Shown piece after piece: positions 37,963-47,689 of a stretch of 64,000 nucleotides of DNA (position 1 is the stretch's first letter; each line of letters opens with the position of its first letter). The DNA lies in NCBI GenBank assembly GCA_019232985.1, contig JAFAMW010000059.1:35692-99691 (forward strand). Direction: 5' to 3'. The position numbers and the translations under genes were made by a program. The notes below the pieces were generated by a model. That model saw only the letters and a list, made by a program, of their open reading frames with translations, was not told the DNA's origin and searched no databases. The DNA is from Roseateles sp. GTDB taxonomy: Bacteria; Pseudomonadota; Gammaproteobacteria; Burkholderiales; Burkholderiaceae.

Positions 37963-39402
37963 TCAGCGTTCGCGGCCGAGCCAGGCCGCGAGCGCGCGCT
38001 CGGCCGCACCACGCAGCGCCTCGCGGCGCGCCGCGAGCCAGCCGAGCGCGAACGCGCGTCCCGGGTCGGCTGCGTGCGCGGCGATATAGGCCTGGGCCTG
38101 GCACGCGTCGTTGTACTGGCCGAGCAGATCGAGCAGCGGGCGCAGCGCGGGCAAGACGTGCCGGCGTTTCTTGGGCAGCAGCGGCGCGGCGAGCTCGAGG
38201 CCGTAGCGCAGGCGCTTGAGGCGCTTGCGCAGCGCGTGGCATTCGGCGTCGCCGAAGCTCGCGAAGCGCGCGGCCTCCTTGCGCAGCCGGCGCTCGAGCT
38301 TGGCGAGGCGCGCCTCGGCGAGCGCGGCACCGCCGCCGTCGGCCGCGCCCCCCGCCGGCGCCCCTTGCGCGAACGCGAGCAGCTCGAGCCACAGCAGGCC
38401 CACGCCCGGACGGCGCAACACGACGGCCGCGTCGGCGCCCGCGTCGGCCGCGGCCGACCCGTTCACGACGAGTTCGGGCGCGCCGGCCGCGCGCAGCGCG
38501 GGCAGCAGCTCGCCCTCGAGCACGTCGAGGTTGCGGCGCGCGCCGGTTGCCGCGAACAGGGTGCGCAGCGGCTGCTCCCAGCGCGCGGGCGCCTCGGGAC
38601 AGCGATCGCCGAGCAGGCGCAGCGCGCTGCGCAGCCGGCGCAGGCCGACGCGCAGCTGGTGCAGGTGGGCGGCGGTGCCGAGGCCGGCCGTGAGCTCGGT
38701 CGCGTTGGGCAGGATCTGCGCGAGGCAGGCGCCGACCATCGCGCGCAGCGTCGCCTCGGCCGATGCGGTCTTCGCGAGCTGCGGTGGCGCGGCCTTGGTC
38801 GCGGCAACGCGCCCGACGTTGCGCGCGAGGCGCTGGCCGCGCTCGGCCTTGCTGCGCAGGTCGAGCCACAGGCCGTGGCGCAGCGTCCATTGCGCGGCGA
38901 GCACGAGCAGCGCGTCGAGCGGGCCGTCGAGCAGCTCGAACTCGATCTCGCGGATCGCCTCGCGCGCGTCGCCCGCGCGCAGCTCGCCGACGTCGAGCGC
39001 GAGCTCGACCGCGCCGCCGCCGCTGCGCACGCGCAGGTGGGTGCGCCACACGTCGGTCTCGTAGACCGGCACGAGCGCCGCGCCGTCGAGCACCGCGGCG
39101 AGCGCGGCGCCGGCCGGCGTGCCCGCGTGCAGGGCGAGGTCGAGCGCCGGCATGGCCGCGCCCGTGCCGCGCGGGCATTCATGCTCGAGCCGGGTCACCG
39201 GCCCGGCGCCGCGCGCCTTGAGCGTCTGCACCCATTGGTCGCCCTCGAGGCGCAGGCGCAGCGCGACACCCGCGTGGGCGAGGCGGTCGTCGACGGCGTC
39301 GAAATAGCAGGCGCGCAGGCGCGTGCGCTCGCCACGCGCAAGGCGGCGTTCGAGCGCGGGCAGGGTGGCCGCCTCGAACACGAATTTGAGCTCGGTCTCC
39401 AT
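37963..39402 (-). CDS. CYTH-CHAD domain protein (inorganic triphosphatase-like)
   Basis: A 479-residue protein. The N-terminal CYTH domain has the ExExK start METELKF, plus R/K and acidic tunnel residues (ACYFDAVDDRLAHAGVALRLRLE). The C-terminal CHAD domain has histidine/arginine helices such as HLHQLRVGLRRLRSALRLL and ECHALRKRLKRLRYGLEL. CYTH members hydrolyse inorganic triphosphate with a divalent metal, and CHAD binds polyphosphate. The start at 39402 is chosen because METELKF is the conserved N-terminus; MAAMETEL at 39411 is also possible. Convergent with the GGDEF-EAL gene. Confidence 0.9.
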   Translation of the reverse strand: METELKFVFEAATLPALERRLARGERTRLRACYFDAVDDRLAHAGVALRLRLEGDQWVQTLKARGAGPVTRLEHECPRGTGAAMPALDLALHAGTPAGAALAAVLDGAALVPVYETDVWRTHLRVRSGGGAVELALDVGELRAGDAREAIREIEFELLDGPLDALLVLAAQWTLRHGLWLDLRSKAERGQRLARNVGRVAATKAAPPQLAKTASAEATLRAMVGACLAQILPNATELTAGLGTAAHLHQLRVGLRRLRSALRLLGDRCPEAPARWEQPLRTLFAATGARRNLDVLEGELLPALRAAGAPELVVNGSAAADAGADAAVVLRRPGVGLLWLELLAFAQGAPAGGAADGGGAALAEARLAKLERRLRKEAARFASFGDAECHALRKRLKRLRYGLELAAPLLPKKRRHVLPALRPLLDLLGQYNDACQAQAYIAAHAADPGRAFALGWLAARREALRGAAERALAAWLGRER

Positions 39403-39443
39403 CGCGGCCATCGTAGCCGCAGGATGCATCGGGGTCGTGCTTT

Positions 39444-39467
39444 CGAAATATCCGGTGCTATATTGCG
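39444..39467. promoter_or_regulatory. ModE-like inverted repeat upstream of modA
   Basis: CGAAATAT and ATATTGCG, spaced 8 bp, form an inverted repeat matching at 7 of 8 positions. The AT-rich core flanked by CG resembles ModE sites, which repress molybdate transport when molybdate is plentiful. It ends 28 bp before the modA start. Confidence 0.5.
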
Positions 39468-39495
39468 CCGGACCCTGACCCCGGAGGCTTTCGTC

Positions 39496-40260
39496 ATGAA
39501 GTTCACCGCCCGCGCGCGCGCGGCCCTGCTCGCCGGCCTGCTGACGCTGGGCCTGGCGCCCGCCGCGCGAGCCGTCGATCTCACCGTGTCGGCCGCGGCG
39601 AGCCTCGCCGAGTCGTTCCGCGAGCTCGCGCCGGCCTTCGAGGCGCAACACCCGGGCACCCATGTGGTCCTGAACTTCGCGGCCAGCGACGCGCTGCTCG
39701 CGCAGATCCGGCAGGGCGCGCCGGTCGACGTGTTCGCGTCGGCCGACGAGGCGACGCTCGACAAGGCCCAGGCCGCGGGCCTGCTCGCCGCAGGCACGCG
39801 CCACGTGTTCTCGCACAACGCGCTCGTGCTGATCGTGCCGGGCGACGCCAGGCATGTGCCCAAGGGCCTCGCCGACCTGCGCGACCCGGCCTACGCGCGC
39901 GTCGCGCTCGGCGCGCCGGCCGGCGTGCCGGCCGGCCGCTATGCCCAGGGCGCGCTGCAGGGCGCCGGGCTGTGGGACGCGGTCGCGCCCAAGGCCGTGT
40001 TCGCGACGAATGTGCGTCAGGCGCTCGACTACGTCGTGCGCGGCGAGGTCGACGCGGGCTTCGTCTACGCGACCGACGCCCAGGCCTTCGCCGACAAGGT
40101 GCGCGTCGTGTTCGACGTCGCGACGCCGACGCCGATCGCCTACCCGCTAGCCGTCGTCGAGGGCAGCCGCGCGGCCGAGCTCGCGCGTGCGTTCGCCGAC
40201 TTCGTGCGCTCGCCCGCGGGCCAGGCCGTGCTCGCGCGTCACGGCTTCCGCGCGCCCTGA
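39496..40260 (+). CDS. modA: Molybdate ABC transporter periplasmic binding protein
   Basis: A 254-residue exported protein that captures molybdate or tungstate. A signal peptide (MKFTARARAALLAGLLTLGLAPAARA) precedes the domain. SAAASLAESFRELAPAFE, FAASDALLAQIRQGAPVDVFASAD and VRQALDYVVRGEVDAGFVYATDA are the standard ModA ligand-loop regions. First gene of modABC. Confidence 0.96.
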   Translation: MKFTARARAALLAGLLTLGLAPAARAVDLTVSAAASLAESFRELAPAFEAQHPGTHVVLNFAASDALLAQIRQGAPVDVFASADEATLDKAQAAGLLAAGTRHVFSHNALVLIVPGDARHVPKGLADLRDPAYARVALGAPAGVPAGRYAQGALQGAGLWDAVAPKAVFATNVRQALDYVVRGEVDAGFVYATDAQAFADKVRVVFDVATPTPIAYPLAVVEGSRAAELARAFADFVRSPAGQAVLARHGFRAP

Positions 40261-40278
40261 GCGGGGGCCGACCTGCAC

Positions 40279-40944
40279 ATGGACGCGGCCTGGCCGGCGC
40301 TCGCCCTGTCGCTGAAGGTCGCGCTGTGGGCGAGCGCGATCGACCTCGTGCTCGGCGTCGCGCTCGGCTGCCTGCTCGCGCGCGCGCGTTTTCCGGGCCG
40401 CGAGCTGCTCGACGCGCTGCTGACCCTGCCGATGGTGCTGCCGCCGACCGTGCTCGGCTACTACCTGCTCGTGCTGCTCGGCCGGCGCGGCTGGCTCGGC
40501 ACCTGGCTGCTCGCGCAGTTCGGCGTGAGCCTGATCTTCACCTGGCAGGGCGCGGTGATCGCGGCGAGCGTCGTGTCGCTGCCGCTCGTGCTGCGCTCGG
40601 CACGCGCGGCCTTCGAGGACGTGAACCCGCAGCTCGAGGCCGCGGCGCGCGTGCTCGGCCTGCCCGAATGGGCGGTGTTCCTGCGCGTGAGCCTGCCGCT
40701 CGCGTGGCGCGGCATCCTCGCCGGCCTGCTGCTCGCGTTCGCGCGCGGGCTCGGCGAGTTCGGCGCGACGCTGATGGTCGCGGGCAGCCTGCCCGGGCGC
40801 ACGCAGACCCTGTCGATCGCGGTCTACGAGGCCGTGCAGGCCGGCCAGGACGATCTTGCCGCGGCGATGGTCGGCGTGATCTCGCTGACCTGCATCGTCG
40901 TGCTCGTCGCCGCGCGGCGGCTCGCGCCGCGCAGGATCCGATGA
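40279..40944 (+). CDS. modB: Molybdate ABC transporter permease
   Basis: A 221-residue inner-membrane permease with five or six helices. The LPMVLPPTVLGYYLL segment near residue 50 and the EAA coupling loop LEAAARVLGLPEWAVFLRVSLPLAWRG are typical of ModB, followed by GLGEFGATLMVAGSLPGRTQTL. It overlaps modC by 4 bp (ATGA), so translation is coupled. Confidence 0.96.
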   Translation: MDAAWPALALSLKVALWASAIDLVLGVALGCLLARARFPGRELLDALLTLPMVLPPTVLGYYLLVLLGRRGWLGTWLLAQFGVSLIFTWQGAVIAASVVSLPLVLRSARAAFEDVNPQLEAAARVLGLPEWAVFLRVSLPLAWRGILAGLLLAFARGLGEFGATLMVAGSLPGRTQTLSIAVYEAVQAGQDDLAAAMVGVISLTCIVVLVAARRLAPRRIR

Positions 40945-41618
40945 ATTTCGACGTCGCCATCGCGAAGACGCTGACGACGCCCGGGCGCCGTTTCGAGCTC
41001 GACCTGCGCTTCGCGACCGACGCGCGCTGGACCGTCGTGCACGGTCCCTCGGGCGCCGGCAAGAGCCTGCTGCTGCAGGCCGTCGCGGGCCTCGTGCGGC
41101 CCGAGCGCGGCCGCATCGCGTTCGGCGGCGCGGTACTGTTCGACGCCGCGGCCGGCGTCGACGTTCCCGCACGCGCGCGCCGCTTCGGCTATGTGTTCCA
41201 GGACTACGCGCTGTTCCCGCAGCTCAACGTGCGCCAGAACATCGCGTTCGGCCTGCAGCGCGGCGCGTTCAACCCGCGGCGCGACGCCTGCCCGCCGGCC
41301 GTGCGGCACTGGCTCGCGGCCTTCGAGCTCGAGGCCGTCGCGGGCCAGCGCCCGCACCAGCTGTCGGGCGGCCAGCGCCAGCGCGTCGCGCTCGCGCGCG
41401 CGCTCGTGGGCGAGCCGGTCGCGCTGCTGCTCGACGAGCCGTTCGCGGCGCTCGACCCGGACCTGCGCGCGCGCATGCGCGACGAGCTGCAGGGCCTGCT
41501 CGAGCGTATCTCGCTGCCGATGTTGATGATCACGCACGACGCCGAGGACATCGCGCGCTTCGGCCAGGCACGGCTGCGCCTGGAGGGCGGGCGCCCCGTT
41601 GAGGCGCCCGCGGGCTGA
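40941..41618 (+). CDS. modC: Molybdate ABC transporter ATPase, short form
   Basis: A 225-residue ATPase driving ModB. Walker A is GPSGAGKS, the Q-loop FQDYALFPQLNV, the signature LSGGQRQRVALARAL, and Walker B LLLDEPFAALD, followed by the switch histidine in ITHDAED. Canonical ModC is about 350 residues with a C-terminal TOBE domain that senses molybdate; that domain is absent here. The gene ends exactly where the convergent dctA stop begins. Confidence 0.92.
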   Translation: MNFDVAIAKTLTTPGRRFELDLRFATDARWTVVHGPSGAGKSLLLQAVAGLVRPERGRIAFGGAVLFDAAAGVDVPARARRFGYVFQDYALFPQLNVRQNIAFGLQRGAFNPRRDACPPAVRHWLAAFELEAVAGQRPHQLSGGQRQRVALARALVGEPVALLLDEPFAALDPDLRARMRDELQGLLERISLPMLMITHDAEDIARFGQARLRLEGGRPVEAPAG

Positions 41619-42905
41619 TCAGGCCTGGAGCGCTTCCTCGGCCTCGATCGCCGCGGGGTTGGCGAGTGCCTGGGCAAGCTTGGTGCGGTCGAGCTCGCCT
41701 TCCCAGGCCGACATCACGACGCAGGCGACGCCGTTGCCGACGATGTTGGTCAGCGCGCGGCATTCGCTCATGAACTTGTCGATGCCGAGGATCAGCACCA
41801 TGCCCGTCACCGGCAGGCCCTGCACGACCGACAGCGTCGCCGCGAGCGTGATGAAGCCTGCGCCGGTTACGCCGCTCGCGCCCTTGGACGTGAGCATCGC
41901 GACGGCGAGGATGGTCATCTCCTGGCTGAAGCTCAGGTCGATGTTGAGCGCCTGGGCGATGAAGATCACCGCGAGCGTCATGTAGATGTTCGTGCCGTCG
42001 AGGTTGAACGAGTAGCCGGTCGGCACGACGAGGCCGACGACGGGCTTGGAGCAGCCCAGGCGCTCCATCTTGCGCATCAGGTGCGGCAGCGCGGCCTCGG
42101 ACGAGCTCGTGCCGAGCACGATCAGCAGCTCTTCGCGGATGTAGCGCACGAAGCGCAGGATCGAGAAGCCGGACAGGCGCGCGATCACGCCGAGCACGAC
42201 GATCACGAAGAAGATCGCGGTGCCGTAGAACGAGCCGATCAGCATCAGGAGCGGCTTGAGCGAGGCCAGGCCGTACTTGCCGATCGTGAACGCCATCGCG
42301 CCGAACGCGCCGATCGGCGCGACCTTGGTGATCAGGTTGACGACGTGGAAGAACACGCGGCCGATCTGGTCGACGAAGTCGACGACGATCTGCGCCTTCT
42401 CGCCGACATGCGACAGCGCCGCGCCGAACAGCAGGGCGACGAGCAGGATCTGCAGGATCTCGCCCTCGGCGAACGCGCTGACGATGGTGTTCGGCAGGAT
42501 GTGCAGGAGGAAATCGACCGTGCTCGCGGATTGCGCGGCCGTCGCGAACTTGGCGACCTGCTTGGGGTCGAGCGTCGCCGGGTCGACGTTGAAGCCCGCG
42601 CCCGGCTGCAGCAGGTGACCGGCGATCAGGCCGAGGATCAGCGCGATCGTCGAGACGACCTCGAAGTAGAGGATCGCCTTGCCGCCGACGCGGCCGACCT
42701 TCTTCATGTCGCGCACGCCCGCGATGCCCGAGACCACCGTGCAGAAGATGATCGGGCCGATGATCATCTTGATCAGCTTGATGAAACCCGTGCCGAGCGG
42801 CTCCATCTTGACGCCGAGGCCGGGGTCGAACTGGCCGAGCAGCACGCCGATCACGATCGCGACCAGCACCTGCACGTAGAGGATTTTGTAGAACGGGGTT
42901 TTCAT
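41619..42905 (-). CDS. dctA: C4-dicarboxylate transporter (sodium/proton symporter)
   Basis: A 428-residue DAACS-family membrane carrier importing succinate, fumarate and malate. [24 protein letters not shown] at the start, the serine-rich re-entrant loop [14 protein letters not shown], and the [18 protein letters not shown] motif with [13 protein letters not shown] are diagnostic. The mutant-sensitive NxxxD segment near NIVGNG is intact. A GGAGAC precedes the start. No sigma54 motif was seen upstream. Confidence 0.97.
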   Translation of the reverse strand: MKTPFYKILYVQVLVAIVIGVLLGQFDPGLGVKMEPLGTGFIKLIKMIIGPIIFCTVVSGIAGVRDMKKVGRVGGKAILYFEVVSTIALILGLIAGHLLQPGAGFNVDPATLDPKQVAKFATAAQSASTVDFLLHILPNTIVSAFAEGEILQILLVALLFGAALSHVGEKAQIVVDFVDQIGRVFFHVVNLITKVAPIGAFGAMAFTIGKYGLASLKPLLMLIGSFYGTAIFFVIVVLGVIARLSGFSILRFVRYIREELLIVLGTSSSEAALPHLMRKMERLGCSKPVVGLVVPTGYSFNLDGTNIYMTLAVIFIAQALNIDLSFSQEMTILAVAMLTSKGASGVTGAGFITLAATLSVVQGLPVTGMVLILGIDKFMSECRALTNIVGNGVACVVMSAWEGELDRTKLAQALANPAAIEAEEALQA

Positions 42906-43017
42906 CTTGTCTCCATGGCCTGGCGGTCGGCCTCGTGGGACGAGACTTTATGGGGCCGGCGCGGGCCCGCCTATGCGGCTTCTACGACTGTTGTGCGGCG
43001 GCGCCGGACCTTGGGGC

Positions 43018-43047
43018 TTGCGTGGCTGTATGAAAATACAGTAAATT
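43018..43047 (+). promoter_or_regulatory. Promoter overlapped by a LexA (SOS) box
   Basis: CTGTATGAAAATACAG at 43026-43041 has both intact CTGT/ACAG arms with the 8-bp spacer of the proteobacterial SOS box. It lies between a -35-like TTGCGT (43018-43023) and a -10-like TAAATT (43042-43047) spaced 18 bp, where bound LexA would block polymerase. Confidence 0.8.
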
Positions 43048-43081
43048 ACATACAGTGCTTTGCGCCGAATCAGGAGACTGT

Positions 43082-43321
43082 ATGCGCCCCGCTCTGACTC
43101 ACCCCGTTGTTCCCACCGTTCCGTCCCGCTGCTTCGATCGCCTCGATCGTCTGAAGGACCCCCAGGTCTGGGTCTGCGCGATCGCCGCGTTCACGCTGCT
43201 GGGCCTGTCGACCGGCCTGCTCGGCGGCGAGCCGGCCCAGCCGCGGGCGCTGACGTCCGCGTCGGCCGCCCCAGTGATCACCGTGGCCTCGGCCGCGCCG
43301 AGCACCCCGGTCAAGCCTTGA
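43082..43321 (+). CDS. Small single-pass membrane protein, probably SOS-inducible
   Basis: A 79-residue protein. A basic N-terminus with PSRCFDRLDRLKDP precedes one hydrophobic segment (VWVCAIAAFTLLGLSTGLLGG), and a Pro/Ala/Ser-rich tail follows, probably periplasmic. The ATG at 43082 has a good AGGAG at 43072-43076. A LexA box lies upstream and a terminator downstream, so it forms its own transcription unit. Small SOS-induced membrane proteins such as Caulobacter SidA and Bacillus YneA inhibit division. That role is an inference from size, topology and regulation; there is no sequence match I can claim. Confidence 0.75.
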   Translation: MRPALTHPVVPTVPSRCFDRLDRLKDPQVWVCAIAAFTLLGLSTGLLGGEPAQPRALTSASAAPVITVASAAPSTPVKP

Positions 43322-43330
43322 TCAGGCCTT

Positions 43331-43359
43331 GCTCGGGCCTTCTTCGCCCGGGCTTTTTT
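43331..43359 (+). terminator. Terminator of the SOS-box gene
   Basis: Stem GCTCGGGC/GCCCGGGC (one G-T wobble) with a 7-nt loop, followed by TTTTTT. It starts 10 bp after the small gene stop. Confidence 0.85.
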
Positions 43360-43361
43360 AC

Positions 43362-43915
43362 TCAGGCCTTGAGCCCGAGCTTCTTCCAGCCGTCGATGCC
43401 GAGCTTGTCGAGCGTCGCGAGGTTGTTCTCGTAGATCGCGTCGGTGTCGGGCATGGACTCGACCGCGCGGTCGATGCTCGACTCGCGCAGCAGGTGCAGG
43501 GTCGGGTAGGGCGAGCGGTTGCTGTAGTTCGACATGTCGTCGACCTCAGTGCCCTCGAACTGATAGCGCGGGTGGAAGCTCGCGATCTGCAGCACGCCGT
43601 CGAGCTCGAGGTCCTCGACGAGCGCGTCTGCCGCGCCGAGGAAGTCGTTGAAGTCGAGGAAATCCTCGAGCACCTGCGGGTGGATCACGAGCGTGGTCTC
43701 GACCTCGTCGGGGTCGCTGCGGCGCAGCAGCAGCATCTCGGCCGCGAGCTCGCGCAGCAGGTCCTCGGGCGTCGTCGCGGCGCTCACGACATAGCGCAGG
43801 CGCTGGTTCACGTGCACGCTTTTCGCGAACGGGCACAGGTTCAGGCCGATCACGGCCTTCTCGAGCCAGGCGCGCGTGTCGGCCTCGACGGCCGCGGCGT
43901 CGAACGCGGCCGCGC

Positions 43916-43919
<4 letters not shown>
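43362..43919 (-). CDS. DUF1415 family protein
   Basis: A 185-residue cytoplasmic protein of the DUF1415 family, common in Proteobacteria and without assigned function. Family features are WLEKAVIGLNLCPFAKSV with a conserved cysteine near residue 29, FNDFLGAADALVE, and SPYPTLHLLRESSIDRAVE. It overlaps the M20 gene stop by 4 bp, indicating coupled translation with an amidohydrolase. Confidence 0.87.
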
Positions 43920-45115
<1,196 letters not shown>

Positions 45116-45206
45116 GGTGGCGGGCTCCCGGGGCGGTCGGCCCCCGAACCCGTCGAGTTTACCGAGCGCGCCCGCGGGACTTGGGGCTTGTGCAATAGTG
45201 CTGGCG

Positions 45207-47240
45207 ATGAACGCCTCCGCCCCGATCCGTACCGTCAACGGCGCCTGCCCGCACGACTGCCCCGACACCTGCGCGATGCAGGTCAGCGTGCAGGACGGTC
45301 GCGTCGTCAAGATCCAGGGGCGCGCCGAGCACCCGAGCACCCATGGCGCGCTGTGCACCAAGGTCTCGCGCTACGCCGAGCGCACCTACCACCCCGAGCG
45401 CGTGCTGCGCCCGCTCAAGCGCGTGAGCGCCAAGACCGAGGCGCCGCGCTTCGAGCCCGTGAGCTGGGACGAGGCGCTGCGAGACATCGCCGCGCGCCTC
45501 GGCGCGAGCGCCGCGCGCGACCCGCAGGCCGTGCTGCCCTACAGCTACGCGGGCACGATGGGCCAGCTGCAGGGCGAGGCGATGGCCGGGCGATTCTTCA
45601 ACCGCCTCGGCGCCTCCAAGCTCGACCGCACGATCTGCGCGTCGGCCGGCGGCGCGGCGCTGACCGCGACCTATGGCCACAAGCTCGGCATGCACCTGCG
45701 CTTCTTCGCCGAGGCCAGGCTGATCCTGATCTGGGGCAGCAACTCGATCGCCTCGAACCTGCATTTCTGGACCTACGCGAACCAGGCCAGGCGCGCCGGC
45801 GCGAAGCTCGTCTGCATCGATCCGCGCCGCACCGAGACGGCCGACAAATGCCACGAGCACATCGCGCTGCTGCCGGGCACCGACGGCGCGCTCGCGCTCG
45901 GCCTGATGCACGAGCTGATCCGCAACGACTGGCTCGATGCTGATTACATAGAACGTTACGTTGACGGCTGGGACGAGCTGCGCGAGAAGGCCCTGGGCTG
46001 GCCGCCCGTGCGCGTCGCCGAGGTCTGCGGCATCACGGCCGAGCAGGTGTGCGGCCTTGCCCGCGACTACGCGACGCTCGCGCCGGCCGCGGTCCGCCTG
46101 AACTACGGCATGCAGCGCGTGCGCGGCGGCGGCAACGCGGTGCGCCTGATCGCCCTGCTGCCCTGCCTGACGGGCGCGTGGCGCCACCGCGCGGGCGGCC
46201 TGCTGCTGTCGAGCTCGGGCTGGTTCGCGCCGGTCAAGAACCCGCGGCTCGAGGCCCCGCAGCTGCGTCGCGGCGCGAGCCGCGTGGTCAACATGAGCAC
46301 GATCGGCGACGACCTGCTGCGCGAGGCGGGCGCCGATTTCGGCCCGAGGATCGAGGCGCTGATCGTCTACAACAGCAACCCGGTCGCCGTCGCGCCCGAG
46401 TCGCCCAAGGTCGTGCGCGGCTTCCAGCGCGCCGACCTGTTCACGGTCGTGCTCGAGCATTTCATGACCGACACGGCCGACCTTGCCGACTACGTGCTGC
46501 CGGCGACCACCCAGCTCGAGCACCTCGACGTGCACACGAGCTACGGCCATACCGACGTGCTGATCAACGAGCCGGCGATCGCGCCGCAGGGCGAGGCGCG
46601 GCCGAACACGCAGATCTTCCGCGACCTCGCCGCGGCGATGGGCTTCACCGACCCCGAGTTCGCGGTCGACGACGCGGCGCTCGCGCGCGAGGCGTTCACG
46701 GCCGAGGTCGACTTCGACGCGCTGCAGGCGCAGGGCTGGCAGAGCCTCGCGCTGCCCGACGCGCCGTTCGCGGCCGGGGGGTTCCGCACGCCGAGCGGGC
46801 GCGCCGACGCGCGCGGTGCCGATTACCTGCCCAATTACGAGAGCGTCGCGAGCAGCCCCGAGCTTGCCGCGCGCTTCCCGCTCGCGATGATCTCGCCGCC
46901 CGCGCGCAACTTCCTGAACTCGAGCTTCGTCAACGTCAAGAGCCTGCGCGACATCGAGGGTGAACCGATCGTCGAGATCCACGCAGCCGACGCTGCCGCG
47001 CGCGGCCTCGCCGACGGCGCGGTCGTGCGCGTGTTCAACGAGCGCGGCAGCTATCTGTGCAGGGCGCGCGTGAGCGAGCGTGCACGGCCGGGCGTCGTCA
47101 ATGGCCTCGGCGTGTGGTGGCGCAAGCTCGGCCTCGCGGGCAGCAACGTCAACGAGCTCACCCACCAGCGCCTGACCGACCTCGGCGCGGCGCCGAGCTT
47201 CTACGACTGCCTCGTCGAAGTCGAGCGCGCGCCCGCCTGA
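45207..47240 (+). CDS. Molybdopterin oxidoreductase (DMSO reductase family, cytoplasmic)
   Basis: A 677-residue enzyme. The N-terminal [4Fe-4S] motif is ACPHDCPDTCAM with a later LCTKVSRY. The molybdenum-ligand region reads RTICASAGGAAL, with cysteine rather than selenocysteine as probable ligand. Molybdopterin-binding segments include WGSNSIASNLHFW, IDPRRTETADKC, YNSNPVAVAPES and the C-terminal dinucleotide-binding domain with GLGVWWRKLG. There is no Tat signal, so it should be cytoplasmic. No partner iron-sulfur or membrane subunit is adjacent. Substrate unknown. It would rely on modABC for molybdate. Confidence 0.93.
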   Translation: MNASAPIRTVNGACPHDCPDTCAMQVSVQDGRVVKIQGRAEHPSTHGALCTKVSRYAERTYHPERVLRPLKRVSAKTEAPRFEPVSWDEALRDIAARLGASAARDPQAVLPYSYAGTMGQLQGEAMAGRFFNRLGASKLDRTICASAGGAALTATYGHKLGMHLRFFAEARLILIWGSNSIASNLHFWTYANQARRAGAKLVCIDPRRTETADKCHEHIALLPGTDGALALGLMHELIRNDWLDADYIERYVDGWDELREKALGWPPVRVAEVCGITAEQVCGLARDYATLAPAAVRLNYGMQRVRGGGNAVRLIALLPCLTGAWRHRAGGLLLSSSGWFAPVKNPRLEAPQLRRGASRVVNMSTIGDDLLREAGADFGPRIEALIVYNSNPVAVAPESPKVVRGFQRADLFTVVLEHFMTDTADLADYVLPATTQLEHLDVHTSYGHTDVLINEPAIAPQGEARPNTQIFRDLAAAMGFTDPEFAVDDAALAREAFTAEVDFDALQAQGWQSLALPDAPFAAGGFRTPSGRADARGADYLPNYESVASSPELAARFPLAMISPPARNFLNSSFVNVKSLRDIEGEPIVEIHAADAAARGLADGAVVRVFNERGSYLCRARVSERARPGVVNGLGVWWRKLGLAGSNVNELTHQRLTDLGAAPSFYDCLVEVERAPA

Positions 47241-47269
47241 CCGAAAACGTCCGACGCCTCGTTAACGGA

Positions 47270-47521
47270 TTATTTCAGCGACTCGATCAGGTCGACGTAC
47301 TGCTGCATCGCCGCGTCGCTGGCGAGGCCCCTGAGTTCAGCCCATGCGTCGTATTTGGCGCGCGCGACAAAGTCCGTCATGCCCGGGCGTGCGCCGTCGG
47401 CGTCGCCGCTGCTACCCTGCTTGTATAGCGCGTAGAGCTTGAGCAGGGTCGCGTTGTCGGGGCGCTCCGGCAGCTGCTTGGATTCGGCGACGGCGGTTTC
47501 GAACTGTTCTTTCAGACTCAT
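47270..47521 (-). CDS. Acyl-CoA-binding protein (ACBP)
   Basis: An 83-residue four-helix protein binding medium- and long-chain acyl-CoA. SLKEQFETAVAESKQLPERPDNATLLKLYALYKQ contains the conserved Tyr and Lys (YALYKQG). DFVARAKYDAWAELRG carries the second helix motif with the KWDAW-like KYDAW. Bacterial ACBP is common in Burkholderiales. Convergent with the oxidoreductase gene. Confidence 0.93.
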   Translation of the reverse strand: MSLKEQFETAVAESKQLPERPDNATLLKLYALYKQGSSGDADGARPGMTDFVARAKYDAWAELRGLASDAAMQQYVDLIESLK

Positions 47522-47689
47522 GGGGGTTCTCGTTACCAACAGGCAATCGTAGCCTCAACCCGTCCACCCTTCGTTGAAACTGCCGGACACGGGTTGGCGG
47601 ACCCGGCTGTCGCCGCCACCCCACGTCGTACGCCTTGAAACGCGCGTGGCGCGCTACGCTCGCGCTGCTTTGTGATCCCAATCAAGTCA

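Noticed and set aside
42906..43017. Sigma54 promoter for dctA
   Set aside because: No TGGC-N8-TTGC element is present on the minus strand upstream of dctA.
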